Shown here: positions 39,572-50,319 of the stretch, one piece after another
Position numbering within the stretch: position 1 is the first letter of the stretch
How the letters are laid out: each line of letters begins with the position of its first letter
Assembly (NCBI GenBank): GCA_019429465.1
Contig: JAHYIV010000007.1
Location: forward strand, 50,532-114,531
Source: Desulfoarculaceae bacterium
Lineage (GTDB): Bacteria; Desulfobacterota; Desulfobulbia; Desulfobulbales; Desulfocapsaceae
Reading direction: 5' to 3'
DNA length: 64,000 nt
Translations under genes and position numbers: made by a program
Notes under the pieces: model-generated
The model's input: the letters and a program-made list of their open reading frames with translations, nothing else
Database searches by the model: none
Told to the model about the DNA's origin: nothing

Positions 39572-40183
39572 TTGAAGCTGACAGGTGCAATAAAGGTAGT
39601 CATTCTCCTCATTGTTTTTTCTCTGTTCGCAGCCAAGGGGCAGACGGCAAATTTAGAGGATGAAAAAACAAATCTGGATCATCAATGGGCCCTTTCGCTC
39701 TACGGCGGAGTCCATGCCATCGACCACATACGTGACATCATCACCTTTGATGCCGACTATTCAGACGGCAATAATGTCCTCGTAGCCGCCTTGGCCCGCG
39801 AGGTTTACCGCTCCAGGCGATTCCTGAGTTTTGAACTCGAGGGGCAGGTTGGGAGGCATTTCGGTGACGATGTGAATCACTGGGAATTTGTGGCCTTGGG
39901 CCTCGGACGCTGGCACACATTCCCATGGGATCATCTCGTGAACACCAGCTTTGGGGCAGGGGCTGGTTTTTCCTTCTATACCGAGATTTCCAGTGTTGAA
40001 AAGCTGAAACACGACGATGCCCAGCGGCTGCTGGGCTATCTGGCACTAGAACTGACCTTCGGACTGCCTCGGCTTCCCCACTGGGATCTGCTGACGCGGA
40101 TCCATCATCGCTCCGGCCTGTTTAGGGTGATCGGCAAAGGATCGTCCAATTATCTGACGGTCGGATTAAGATACACTTTCTAG
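39572..40183 (+). CDS. PagL-like acyloxyacyl hydrolase / lipid A 3-O-deacylase-like barrel
   Basis: Signal peptide; IHHRSGLF (H-x-S) and terminal YLTVGLRYTF. Confidence 0.75.
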   Translation: MKLTGAIKVVILLIVFSLFAAKGQTANLEDEKTNLDHQWALSLYGGVHAIDHIRDIITFDADYSDGNNVLVAALAREVYRSRRFLSFELEGQVGRHFGDDVNHWEFVALGLGRWHTFPWDHLVNTSFGAGAGFSFYTEISSVEKLKHDDAQRLLGYLALELTFGLPRLPHWDLLTRIHHRSGLFRVIGKGSSNYLTVGLRYTF

Positions 40184-40247
40184 GAGTCTGTCCGAGGTCA
40201 CAAACAGCACTATTATCAAAAAAAGTTCATCTTATAAAGGAGATACC

Positions 40248-40745
40248 ATGGCAAAAAAGTTCCTTGTCCTGGCCCTGGTGCTGGCCATGGCCCTGATCGG
40301 CTGGCTCACCTCCTATTTTTCCACGAGAGAGGTGCTCAAACGCCAGCTTACCGGGATAGCTGTAGCGCTTGGTAAAGAGGGGCAGGAGACCGCCGTGCAG
40401 ATGGCCCTGAAGATGCGCGATGTCAAAAACATGCTGGCCGTAAGCTGCCTGGTGACCATTCCTGAGAGCGGATACAGCGAGACCATGGAACAGGATCTGA
40501 TCATCCGTTACCTCATGTCCTACCGCCATCGCTACGCCCTGCTCACCGTGACCCTTGAAGATCTGCATCTCGACATTCCAGTCAAGGGCCAGGCCGTGGC
40601 CCAGACCACGGTACGCCTCCGGCTGCAGAGTGCACCCCAGGCAGAACCAGTTGAGGAGAGCCACCACATGACCTTCTCCCTGACCAGGGTCGATAAACAA
40701 TGGCTGTTCCAGACTATCACCGTGCCCGAGACCCTGCTGAGGTAG
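40248..40745 (+). CDS. Membrane-anchored hypothetical protein
   Basis: RBS AAAGGAGATACC, N-terminal TM; co-directional with lipid cluster. Confidence 0.6.
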   Translation: MAKKFLVLALVLAMALIGWLTSYFSTREVLKRQLTGIAVALGKEGQETAVQMALKMRDVKNMLAVSCLVTIPESGYSETMEQDLIIRYLMSYRHRYALLTVTLEDLHLDIPVKGQAVAQTTVRLRLQSAPQAEPVEESHHMTFSLTRVDKQWLFQTITVPETLLR

Positions 40746-40749
40746 AAAC

Positions 40750-42447
40750 ATGGAGGCAATCTGGCTGAAACATTATCCCCCGGGTATCCCGACGGAGATT
40801 GACATTCACCGCTTCGCTTCCCTCAAGGACATGCTGGAGCAATGCTGCGACAGCTTCCGGGACCGACCCGCCTTCACCAGCATGGGCGTAACCCTGAGCT
40901 ATGACGCGCTCGACCGCCTCTCCCGTGACTTTGGCGCCTATCTCCATCAGGAGCTGGGTCTGCAGAAGGGTGAACGGATGGCCATCATGCTGCCCAACCT
41001 GCTGCAGTACCCGGTCGCGCTGTTCGGCGCCTTGCGCGCCGGCCTGGTGGTGGTCAACGTTAATCCGCTCTACACCGCGCGCGAACTGCAGCACCAGCTG
41101 GCCGACTCCGGAGCCGCGGCCATCGTGGTTCTGGAAAACTTCGCCCACACGCTCGGGCAGCTCGTCACCGCCACCGATGTGCGCCACATCGTCACCACCC
41201 AGGTGGGCGATCTGTTCCCGCCACTCAAGGCCTTTGCGGTCAACTTCATAGTCAAACGGCTCAGACGCCAGGTGCCGCACTGGCAGCTGCCGACTGCTGT
41301 CTCCTTCAAGGCGGCGCTCAAGAGCGGTTGGCATCATCAGCTGCAAGATGTCGTGCTCGCCCACAACGACATCGCCCTCTTGCAGTACACCGGCGGCACG
41401 ACCGGTGTGGCCAAGGGCGCGGTCCTGACGCACGGCAATCTGGTGGCCAACGTCGAGCAGACCTCGGCCTGGATCGGCGGTACGCTTGAGAAAGGCAGGG
41501 AGGTGGTTGTCACCCCGCTGCCCCTCTACCACATCTTCGCCCTCACGACCAACCTGTTCACCTTTGTCAAGTGGGGCGCCAACAACGTGCTGATCACTAA
41601 TCCGCGCGACATCCCCGCATGCATCAAGGAACTGGCCAGGACCCGATTCACCGTCATCACCGGCGTCAATACCCTCTTCCATAAGCTGCTGACCGCGCCC
41701 GGTTTCGACAAGGTCAGCTGGGCCAACAGCGGCCGCCTCAAGGTGGCGGTGGCCGGAGGCATGTCAACACAGCAGGACGTGGCGGAACGCTGGCAGCAGG
41801 CCATGGGCGTGCCGTTGATTGAAGGCTATGGCCTGACCGAGGCCTCTCCCATTGTCTGCGCCAATCCGCTTGACGCCAGGGAGTTCAGCGGCGCCATCGG
41901 CATGCCGCTGCCCTCCACCCTGGTGGAAATCCGTGACGAGTCCGGCCGCGAGCTGCCTCCGGGCGAAGAGGGCGAGCTCTGGGTCAAGGGGCCGCAGGTG
42001 ATGGCCGGCTACTGGAACATGCCAGCCGAAACCGCTCGCGTCCTGTCTGCAGACGGCTGGCTGGCCACCGGCGATATCTGCCTGATGGACGAGCGTGGCA
42101 CCCTGCGCTTCGTCGAGCGCCACAAGGATGTGATCGTGGTCTCCGGTTTCAAGGTCTGGCCGGGCGAGGTCGAGGAGATGGTGATGATGCTCCCCGGCGT
42201 CCATGAGGCGGCCGTCATCGGTGTGGCGGATGAAACAAGCGGCGAGGCGGTCAAGGTCTGTATGGTCAAGAAAGATCCGGTCCTCTCGGCCGAAACGGTG
42301 ATCGCCCACTGCCAGGCCAATCTGGCCGCCTACAAGGTGCCGAAACAGGTGGAGTTCCGCCGCCGGCTGCCCAAATCGCCCATCGGCAAGATCCTGCGCC
42401 GGAAGCTGAAAGAGGAGCAAGAAAACGATGCCGGTCCTGCCAGCTAA
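40750..42447 (+). CDS. Long-chain fatty acid-CoA ligase (FadD-like)
   Basis: LLQYTGGTTGVAKGAVLTHGN; GYGLTEASP. Confidence 0.94.
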   Translation: MEAIWLKHYPPGIPTEIDIHRFASLKDMLEQCCDSFRDRPAFTSMGVTLSYDALDRLSRDFGAYLHQELGLQKGERMAIMLPNLLQYPVALFGALRAGLVVVNVNPLYTARELQHQLADSGAAAIVVLENFAHTLGQLVTATDVRHIVTTQVGDLFPPLKAFAVNFIVKRLRRQVPHWQLPTAVSFKAALKSGWHHQLQDVVLAHNDIALLQYTGGTTGVAKGAVLTHGNLVANVEQTSAWIGGTLEKGREVVVTPLPLYHIFALTTNLFTFVKWGANNVLITNPRDIPACIKELARTRFTVITGVNTLFHKLLTAPGFDKVSWANSGRLKVAVAGGMSTQQDVAERWQQAMGVPLIEGYGLTEASPIVCANPLDAREFSGAIGMPLPSTLVEIRDESGRELPPGEEGELWVKGPQVMAGYWNMPAETARVLSADGWLATGDICLMDERGTLRFVERHKDVIVVSGFKVWPGEVEEMVMMLPGVHEAAVIGVADETSGEAVKVCMVKKDPVLSAETVIAHCQANLAAYKVPKQVEFRRRLPKSPIGKILRRKLKEEQENDAGPAS

Positions 42448-43711
42448 GCCTTGGGGCCGGCGAAGGGACTTCTGTTCCCGCCGCCTGAGATTTGACCTTC
42501 TCCTCCTGCCGTTACTGGTCCTGCTGACGGGCTGCACGCCTGTACGCCTCATTAACGGCACCCTGGTGTTGCTCGACCTCGCCGCGGCTGACGGCCCTTC
42601 ACGACTGAAACAGACAACCGAAACACCGTTGCGCCACGCCCTCAGCTATACTGTCGAAGGGCGCAGCCATAGCGGTGATCTTTACCTGCCGGGGACGCTG
42701 GACAGCTGTGGCCCCGAGGGCGGGGAACAGGGCGGCGCAGCGCGGAGTCAGCACTGCCCGCGGGCCGCCATTGTCGTCATCCCCGGCGCGGTGCCGCAAG
42801 GCAAGGATGATCCGCGCCTGGTCGCCTTTGCCACCACCCTGGCTCGCGTCGGCTTTGCCGTGCTGACCCCTGATCTCACCGGTTTTCGGGAACTGCGCAT
42901 CCGGCCCTCGGACAGCCGTGAGATCGCCGATGCCTTCGCTTACCTGGCCAGCCGCCCGGAGCTGGCTCCTGACGGGCGCGCCGGTCTCTTTGCCTTCAGC
43001 TATGCAGTCGGCCCAGCGCTGCTCGCCGCCCTCGAAGAAGATATCCGGGAGCAGGTGCGCTTTGTCGTCGGCCTCGGCGGCTACCACGACCTGGTGGGGG
43101 CGATCCGCTTCTTCACCACCGGCTGGTATGAACATGAGGGCGGCTGGCATTATACCACCCCGGACGACACCGGCAGAATGGTGCTGGTCTACTCCAGCCT
43201 GGACTACCTGGAAGGCGGCCGGCACGACGGCTCCCTCTCCGACCGGCTGATATTCGATCAGATGGTGGCGCTGCGCCAGCGCTCGCCGCAGGCCGACCTC
43301 AGCCCGCTGGCCGCAGGGTTGAGCCCTGGTGGCCAGACCTTGTTTGCGCTGGCCGTCAATCCTGACCCCGAACGCTTTCCCGCCCTCTTTGCCCGTCTGC
43401 CCGAAGCCATGCGCGCCGATATCGAACGCCTCAATCTGGCCCACCATGACCTGCAAGCCCTCAAGGCGCATCTGATCCTGGTGCACGGCAGAAACGACAG
43501 CCTCATCCCCTATCCCGAGAGCCTGGCCCTCGCCGCCGCCGTGCCGGTGGGGCAGGCCAGGGTCTTTATCATCCACCAGGTCCTGGGCCATGTCGATCTG
43601 AACCTGGCCACGCTCTTCTCCTGGCGCTTCTGGAGCAAGGAGATCCCTGATCTCTGGCGGCTCTGGCGGGTCATTGATCTGCTGCTGGCGCAGCGCACGG
43701 AGACGATATGA
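42428..43711 (+). CDS. Alpha/beta-hydrolase lipoprotein
   Basis: Lipobox LLTGC; HGRNDSLIPY near C-terminus. Confidence 0.75.
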   Translation: MPVLPAKPWGRRRDFCSRRLRFDLLLLPLLVLLTGCTPVRLINGTLVLLDLAAADGPSRLKQTTETPLRHALSYTVEGRSHSGDLYLPGTLDSCGPEGGEQGGAARSQHCPRAAIVVIPGAVPQGKDDPRLVAFATTLARVGFAVLTPDLTGFRELRIRPSDSREIADAFAYLASRPELAPDGRAGLFAFSYAVGPALLAALEEDIREQVRFVVGLGGYHDLVGAIRFFTTGWYEHEGGWHYTTPDDTGRMVLVYSSLDYLEGGRHDGSLSDRLIFDQMVALRQRSPQADLSPLAAGLSPGGQTLFALAVNPDPERFPALFARLPEAMRADIERLNLAHHDLQALKAHLILVHGRNDSLIPYPESLALAAAVPVGQARVFIIHQVLGHVDLNLATLFSWRFWSKEIPDLWRLWRVIDLLLAQRTETI

Positions 43712-44493
43712 ACAGCCGGCGCAAGGCCGCTCCCGGGACCAGGGCGCTCGGCCTGCTCCTGCTGCTGGCCGCCCTGGCCTGCCTCATCTGGCCCCTGCCG
43801 CCCATACCGCAACCCCTCGACTACCACCTGTTCGCTGACCAGCGCGCCTGCCTTGGCCTGCCCAATTGCCTTGATACCGCTTCAAATGTCCTGTTCGTGC
43901 TGGCGGGGCTGGCCGGTCTGTTCCTCCTCTGTCGCCCGTCAGGCCGGCCCGTCTTTATCAAGCGCCGGGAGATGCTGCCCTACGCCCTCTTCTTTTTTGC
44001 CGCCATCCTCGTCGGCCTTGGTTCAGGATTTTATCATCTGGCCCCTGACAATGAACGACTGGTCTGGGATCGGGCGGCCATTGCCCTGGCCCTCATGGCC
44101 TGGCTGGCGGCCATCCTCTGCGAGCGGGTGAGTGTCAGCGCCGGGCTCCTGCTGCTCCCGCCCCTTGTCGCCGCTGGTCTCTTCAGTGTCGCCTGGTGGC
44201 ACTGGAGCGAAGCCCGCTCCCTGGGCGACCTGCGCCCCTACGGCCTGATGCAGCTCACCCCGATGGTCCTGATTCCACTCCTGCTCCGGATCTATCCGCC
44301 GCGCTACAGCCATGACCGCGATATCCTGATGGTCATTGGTCTGTATGGAGCGGCCCTCGTCTGCGACCTGAATGACCGCCTCATCTTCACCCTGACCCAC
44401 GGCCTTGTCAGCGGCCACACCCTTAAACATGTGATCGCGGCGCTGGCTGTCTGGTGGGTCAGGTGCTACCTGCAACGCCGAGAAATCTTATAA
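43708..44493 (+). CDS. Ceramidase-like (CREST superfamily) integral membrane protein
   Basis: GSGFYHLAPDNERLVWDR and C-terminal GHTLKHVIAALAVWW. Confidence 0.75.
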   Translation: MNSRRKAAPGTRALGLLLLLAALACLIWPLPPIPQPLDYHLFADQRACLGLPNCLDTASNVLFVLAGLAGLFLLCRPSGRPVFIKRREMLPYALFFFAAILVGLGSGFYHLAPDNERLVWDRAAIALALMAWLAAILCERVSVSAGLLLLPPLVAAGLFSVAWWHWSEARSLGDLRPYGLMQLTPMVLIPLLLRIYPPRYSHDRDILMVIGLYGAALVCDLNDRLIFTLTHGLVSGHTLKHVIAALAVWWVRCYLQRREIL

Positions 44494-44509
44494 ATCGTAT
44501 GAGACTGCC

Positions 44510-45847
44510 ATGACAAACCACCGAACACTGCTGCATACTGATATCCGCCCGCGTGAACTTTGGGCCTGGGCAATGTACGACTTTGCCAATTCCGGCTATA
44601 CCACCGTGGTCATCACCGCCCTGTTCAACGCCTATTTTGTGGCGGTGGTCGCTGGCAATGCACCTTGGGCCACCTTCGCCTGGACGCTCACCCTGTCGGT
44701 CTCCTACGGTCTGATCCTCATCAGCGCCCCGGTGATCGGGGCCTACGCCGATCAGCATGCCGCCAAGAAGCGCCTGTTGGTTCTTACCACTGTCGGCTGC
44801 GTGCTGTTCACTGCCCTGCTCTATTTTTCCCGGCCTGAAACACTCTGGCTGACCATCATCTGCCTGATCGCCTCTAATTACTTTTTCGGCACCGGCGAAA
44901 ACCTGATTGCCGCCTTTCTGCCGGAGCTCTCCAAATCCCGGGCCATGGGCAGGGTCTCGGGATGGGGCTGGAGCCTCGGCTATCTCGGCGGCCTGTTGAC
45001 CCTCGGGCTGTGCCTGGGCTACGTCTCCTGGGCCGAAGCCCAGGGCCACCAGGCCACCCGCTTCGTGCCGATAACGATGCTGATCACCGCCGGCATCTTT
45101 GCCCTGGCCAGTCTGCCGACCTTCCTCCTGCTCCGCGAGCGTGCCGTGCCCAGCATTATTTGTGGTGTCCAGCTGCGGCAGGCCTGGCTCGAGGTCTGGC
45201 AGACCCTCAACCACCTGCAGCAGTTCTCTGATCTGCGCCGCTTTCTGCTCTGCAGCCTTTTCTATCATGCCGGCATTCAGACGGTGATCACCCTGACCGC
45301 CATCTATGCCTCTCAGGCGATGAAGTTCACCACTCAGGAGATCCTGCTGCTGGTCCTGGTGGTCAATATCACGGCGGCAGTCGGCGCCTTCCTCTTCGGC
45401 CATCTCCAGGACGCGATCGGTCACGTCCGGGCCATTGCCCTGAGCCTGGCCGGCTGGCTTCTGGCCATCCTGCTGGCCTGGTCGGCCCAGACGCCCCTGC
45501 TTTTCTGGACAGCGGCCAATATCGTCGGCCTGTGCCTGGGTGCTTCGCAGTCAGGCGGACGGGCCATAGTGGGGCTGCTGGCACCGCCCTCCAGACTGGC
45601 GGAATTCTTCGGTTTCTGGGGTCTGGCCATCAAGCTCGCCTCCATCGCCGGACCGCTCTCCTACGGCGCCACTACCTGGCTTACCGGCGGTGATCACCGG
45701 CGCGCCCTGCTCTTCACCGGCAGCTACTTCATCGTCGGATTGATCCTGCTCTCCGGCGTGCGCGTGCCACGCGGTCGGCGGGCGGCCCTGCGCTCGGATC
45801 GTCTTGAGCGCAAGAACATCATGGCCACTCGGCTATCAGATAAATAA
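44510..45847 (+). CDS. MFS transporter, UMF1/Atg22-like
   Basis: ELWAWAMYDFANSGYTTVVITALFNAYF. Confidence 0.9.
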   Translation: MTNHRTLLHTDIRPRELWAWAMYDFANSGYTTVVITALFNAYFVAVVAGNAPWATFAWTLTLSVSYGLILISAPVIGAYADQHAAKKRLLVLTTVGCVLFTALLYFSRPETLWLTIICLIASNYFFGTGENLIAAFLPELSKSRAMGRVSGWGWSLGYLGGLLTLGLCLGYVSWAEAQGHQATRFVPITMLITAGIFALASLPTFLLLRERAVPSIICGVQLRQAWLEVWQTLNHLQQFSDLRRFLLCSLFYHAGIQTVITLTAIYASQAMKFTTQEILLLVLVVNITAAVGAFLFGHLQDAIGHVRAIALSLAGWLLAILLAWSAQTPLLFWTAANIVGLCLGASQSGGRAIVGLLAPPSRLAEFFGFWGLAIKLASIAGPLSYGATTWLTGGDHRRALLFTGSYFIVGLILLSGVRVPRGRRAALRSDRLERKNIMATRLSDK

Positions 45848-45918
45848 ACGAGGTAACATGTATTTTGGCATTTTCCCGGCATTAAGCTGGATAGGTCTAA
45901 ACGAGTATAAAATATAAA

Positions 45919-48762
45919 ATGACAGACTTGCATCCTCAATCCTCACCCGGTCATAAAGACCCATCCCGCAGCGCCGAACAGTTGCTGGCTCTGGTGCAGG
46001 CGCTTGCCCGTGAGCTCCAGCCCGGGTTCGATCACAGCAAGGATCTGGGCCTGGATCATGAACTGGAACGCAATTTCGGACTCGACAGCCTGGCCCGGGT
46101 GGAACTGCTGGCCCGCATCGAGCGCGAACTGGGGATACGGCTGAGCGAGGCTGCATTCGCCGAGGCCGAAACAGGACGCGACCTGCTGCGGCTGATGGGA
46201 GGTGAAGGCCGTACCAAAGCTCCCACGACCCCGGCCGCCCCGGTAGCAGGCATGGAAATGAAAGCGGGCAGAGCGGAAAACGAGATTGAACAACCGCCGC
46301 CAGCCGTCACCTCCCTGGTCGAAATACTGGACTGGCGGGCGGCGCACCACGGCGACCGGGTACATATCACCCTCTATCTTACGGCAGAGCAGACCGAGGA
46401 CATCACCTATCGCATGCTGCAGGTTGACGCCCGGACGCTGGCCTCCAACCTGCTGGCCCGGGGTCTGCAAGGTGGTGACCGGGTCGCGATCATGCTGCCC
46501 ACCGACCGTGAATTTTTCACCGCCTTCTACGGCGCGCTCTACGCCGGTTGTGTCCCGGTGCCGCTCTATCCACCGGCACGTCCGTCACAAATCGAGGAGC
46601 ACATGCGGCGCATCGCCGGCATCGTCACCAATGCCAAGGGAGTCATGCTCGTCACCGACGATCGGACCAAGCCGCTCGGCCACCTGCTCCGGGCCCAGTG
46701 CGCCTCGCTGAGCCACATTGCAACCGTTGCCGATCTGTCCCGCCCCGTCGCGGCCCGACTCCCGGCCCATCCCGACGCCCTTGATATCGCCTTCCTCCAA
46801 TACACCTCCGGCAGTACCGGCACACCGAAGGGGGTGGTGCTGACCCACGCCAATCTGCTCGCCAACCTGCGGGCGATGGCTCAGGCCTCAGGCGTCACCT
46901 CAGAAGACATCTTCGTCTCCTGGCTGCCGCTCTATCATGATATGGGACTGATCGGCGCCTGCCTCGGCAGCTTATTTATCGGCTTCCGGCTGGTGCTGAT
47001 GTCACCGCTGGCCTTTCTCGCCCGCCCGGCCCGCTGGTTAAGGGCCATCCATTACCACCGCGCCACCGTCTCGGCCGCGCCCAACTTCGCCTACGAAATC
47101 TGTGCGTCCAAGATCGACGAACACGATCTCAAGGGTCTCGATCTGAGCTGCTGGCGGCTCGCCTACAACGGCGCCGAGCCGGTCAGCCCGGCAACCATCG
47201 AGGGTTTCAGCGCCCGCCTGGCAGCGCATGGCTTTACCCCCGAGGCCATGACCCCGGTCTACGGTCTGGCTGAATCCTCGGTGGGTCTGGCCTTCCCGCC
47301 GCTCGGACGCGGGCCGCTGTTCGACCGCGTCGATCGCACTGCGCTCTCAGAGAGAGGTATTGCCCGAACCGCAGGCAGAGATGACGCCCATGCCAGGCGC
47401 ATCGTTTCCTGCGGCCGACCGCTCCCCGGTCATAGAATCCGCATTATCGATGGCAACGGCCACGAACTGCCCGAACGTACCCAGGGGCGCGTCCAGTTCA
47501 TGGGGCCATCGGCAACCAGGGGCTACTTCCGCAACCCCGAAGCCAACCGCCGGCTGTTTGACGGACAGTGGCTCAACAGCGGCGACCTGGGCTATCTTGC
47601 CGGCGGCGAGCTTTATCTCACCGGCCGCGAAAAAGACATCATCATCCGCGGCGGGCACAACATCCACCCGCAGGAGCTGGAAGAGGCCGTGAGCCGACTG
47701 CCAGACGTACGCAAAGGCGCCGTCGCCATATTTCCGGCCTCTGACATCCGCTCCGGCACGGAACGGCTGGTGGTGCTGGCCGAGACGCGCGAGAAAAAAG
47801 GCTCGGAGAGATATGGTCGCCTCGTGGCCGAGATCAACCGCCTCGCGGTCGATCTGCTCGGCATGCCGGCCGACGACATTGTGCTGGCACCGCCCGGTGC
47901 CGTGCTGAAGACCTCCAGCGGCAAGATCCGCCGTGCCGCCTGCCGGGAGCGCTATGAGCAAGGCGGTTCAACCGACACCGCTCAACGTCCGCCGTGGCAG
48001 CAATGGCTGCGCCTGGCCGCAACAGGCGCCGTAACAGAGCTCAAGCGACGCCTCAAGCATGGTGCCGGATGGATGTGGAGCGTCTGGGCCTGTACGGTAT
48101 TCATCTTGATCCTGCCCGGCGCCTGGCTGCTCATCGTCCTTGCCCCCACCCTCGGACTGCGCCGGCTTCTGGCCAAGGCAAGCGCAGGACTGGTCCTGAC
48201 GCTGATCGGTCTGAGACCGCGGGTGGAGGGCTTACAGCACCTTTCCGGTCAGGGCCCGGTGATCGTGACGGCCAACCACGCCAGTTACCTGGATGCCTGG
48301 ATCCTCACCGCCGTGCTGCCACCCCGCTTTGCCTATGTGGCCAAACAGGAGCTGTTGCATCAGCCGCTGGCCGCCCTCCCGTTACGCCGGCTTGCCACCT
48401 CTTTTGTCGAGCGTTTCGACAGCGCCCGCGGCATCGAAAACAGTCGCGAAATGGAAGAGCGGGTCCGCGCCGGTGATGCCCTGATATTTTTTCCCGAAGG
48501 CACCTTCCGCAGTGAACCAGGCCTGCTGCCGTTCCGCATGGGGGCCTTCGTGGTTGCAGCGCAGACCGGGATCCCCGTGGTGCCGGTCACCCTGATCGGC
48601 ACACGGGACTTGCTGCGTGGTGAAAGATTACGGCCGCATTACAGTGCCCTGCGGGTGTTGATCGATCAACCGTTATCGCCGGCAGGAAAGGGCTGGCTGG
48701 CCGCCCTGCAATTACGCGATAGTGCCCGCCGCCGGATTGCAGCACATCTGGAAAAAGCGTAA
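45919..48762 (+). CDS. ACP - fatty acyl-AMP ligase - PlsC-type acyltransferase fusion
   Basis: FGLDSLARVELL (ACP Ser); LQYTSGSTGTPKGVVLTHAN (FAAL); NHASYLDAWIL and FPEGTFRSEPGLLPFRMGA (PlsC). Confidence 0.92.
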   Translation: MTDLHPQSSPGHKDPSRSAEQLLALVQALARELQPGFDHSKDLGLDHELERNFGLDSLARVELLARIERELGIRLSEAAFAEAETGRDLLRLMGGEGRTKAPTTPAAPVAGMEMKAGRAENEIEQPPPAVTSLVEILDWRAAHHGDRVHITLYLTAEQTEDITYRMLQVDARTLASNLLARGLQGGDRVAIMLPTDREFFTAFYGALYAGCVPVPLYPPARPSQIEEHMRRIAGIVTNAKGVMLVTDDRTKPLGHLLRAQCASLSHIATVADLSRPVAARLPAHPDALDIAFLQYTSGSTGTPKGVVLTHANLLANLRAMAQASGVTSEDIFVSWLPLYHDMGLIGACLGSLFIGFRLVLMSPLAFLARPARWLRAIHYHRATVSAAPNFAYEICASKIDEHDLKGLDLSCWRLAYNGAEPVSPATIEGFSARLAAHGFTPEAMTPVYGLAESSVGLAFPPLGRGPLFDRVDRTALSERGIARTAGRDDAHARRIVSCGRPLPGHRIRIIDGNGHELPERTQGRVQFMGPSATRGYFRNPEANRRLFDGQWLNSGDLGYLAGGELYLTGREKDIIIRGGHNIHPQELEEAVSRLPDVRKGAVAIFPASDIRSGTERLVVLAETREKKGSERYGRLVAEINRLAVDLLGMPADDIVLAPPGAVLKTSSGKIRRAACRERYEQGGSTDTAQRPPWQQWLRLAATGAVTELKRRLKHGAGWMWSVWACTVFILILPGAWLLIVLAPTLGLRRLLAKASAGLVLTLIGLRPRVEGLQHLSGQGPVIVTANHASYLDAWILTAVLPPRFAYVAKQELLHQPLAALPLRRLATSFVERFDSARGIENSREMEERVRAGDALIFFPEGTFRSEPGLLPFRMGAFVVAAQTGIPVVPVTLIGTRDLLRGERLRPHYSALRVLIDQPLSPAGKGWLAALQLRDSARRRIAAHLEKA

Positions 48763-49179
48763 GAGTCTTTAGCTCTTGCGCTCCAACCCTGCAAGCAGAC
48801 AGTCATGCCGTGCTTTTTTCGGCTCTCCAACAACTTCTGTGGTTGTACTCTGGCCCAGGTCACTTTCCACCCGTATGATAGCGCGCGAGATATACGATAT
48901 CCGCCGAATGCCGGATGTTAAGTCAAAGGTCAACGCAAGACCCCGTCGTCATGGTTTTTTAAAAAATCAAACATATACAATGAATTGCTACATCTCCGGT
49001 TGCCATCGTCCATACTACATTGTAGCAATAAATAATTTTATTATACTCTCAATTAATATTAGGGTAATATAAAACACTGGTGAAGCAAACAAACGAACGG
49101 GTGCACCATCGCTGCTTAAACATCCATTGTCGTGATTTTGGAATTCATTGAAAAAAAGTAACGTATCAGGAGAAAGAAA

Positions 49180-50166
49180 ATGGAAAATCGGATGAAACAA
49201 ACACCCTCCGTATGTCTGCAGGAGAGGGCCGGGCGCAGACTGACCACCATCCACGTAATTTTAGCCATGGCCATTATTTTTGCCCTGACCTTTACCTCTC
49301 TGGGTCTGGCGGCGGGCGCAAAGGTTCCGGAGGTCATGCATCCAGTCATGAACCCGAAAATGTACATAGAGAATGGCCAATGCAGCAATTGCGGCATGAA
49401 CCTCAATATGTGGGCCAGGACACGATACTCCTTTGAAAATACGAGTGGGGAGGGACATTCCTGCTCGATCAACTGCCTGGCTGATATTGCCTACAGAGCT
49501 GGCGAAAAACCTGGTAATGTCCAGGCGGCCATTTATCTTGAACCGGAAAAAATGTTACCTGCCGAAACTCTTTTTTATGTCATGGGCTCTTCCGCCAAAG
49601 GCACCATGACCATGAACTCGAAGATTGGCTTTGCCTCCGAGGAAGATGCAACTACCTTTGCCGCTGAATATGGGGGCAAGGTGGTTGGTTTTGCCGACGC
49701 CTTTGCCCAGGCTACAGCCGAGCTTGAAGGGAATCGTAAGAAAATTGCGCTGAACAGAAGCAATTCAGGTAAAATCAAAGAGCCTTTGGCAACCGACTCC
49801 TGTCATGTCTGCGGGATGCCGCCCGCCAAATTTCCCAGCCATCGGACCCAGATACTGACCAAGGACCAACAGACCATCCATTTCTGTTCCACGCAGTGCC
49901 TGGTATCATATCAAGATGATCCAAAAAAGATTGATGCCGATAAACCCGTCATGCCCATGACCACCTGGGTCACCGTGTATCCGGACGGGGGCTATGATTA
50001 TGCCGGTGGCCTCTATTATCTTGTCGGTTCCAGCCAGACAGGGTCCATGGGACCTGAAGCCATCCCCCTGCGCAGCAGGGCCGATGCTGAAAAGATGGCC
50101 GCCGAAAAAGGCGGGAAAGTTGTCACGTTTGACCAGTTGACATCAGCATTGATCAGGGGGAAATAA
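49180..50166 (+). CDS. Tandem NosL-domain protein
   Basis: CSNCGMNLNMW...CSINCLADI and CHVCGMPPAKF...FCSTQCLVSY; N-terminal TM. Confidence 0.88.
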   Translation: MENRMKQTPSVCLQERAGRRLTTIHVILAMAIIFALTFTSLGLAAGAKVPEVMHPVMNPKMYIENGQCSNCGMNLNMWARTRYSFENTSGEGHSCSINCLADIAYRAGEKPGNVQAAIYLEPEKMLPAETLFYVMGSSAKGTMTMNSKIGFASEEDATTFAAEYGGKVVGFADAFAQATAELEGNRKKIALNRSNSGKIKEPLATDSCHVCGMPPAKFPSHRTQILTKDQQTIHFCSTQCLVSYQDDPKKIDADKPVMPMTTWVTVYPDGGYDYAGGLYYLVGSSQTGSMGPEAIPLRSRADAEKMAAEKGGKVVTFDQLTSALIRGK

Positions 50167-50319
50167 TGGCATCACCGCCATCAACTACACGAGAGACGGC
50201 TTCTCTCCGTGGTGATTGTAATGAACGCGGAAAATCATAGGAGACAAGAATATTATTTTCGCGAAGTATAAAGCCTCCGGGCAAGTTTATTCATTGGTTT
50301 AAAGAACCGAGGTACGCGT

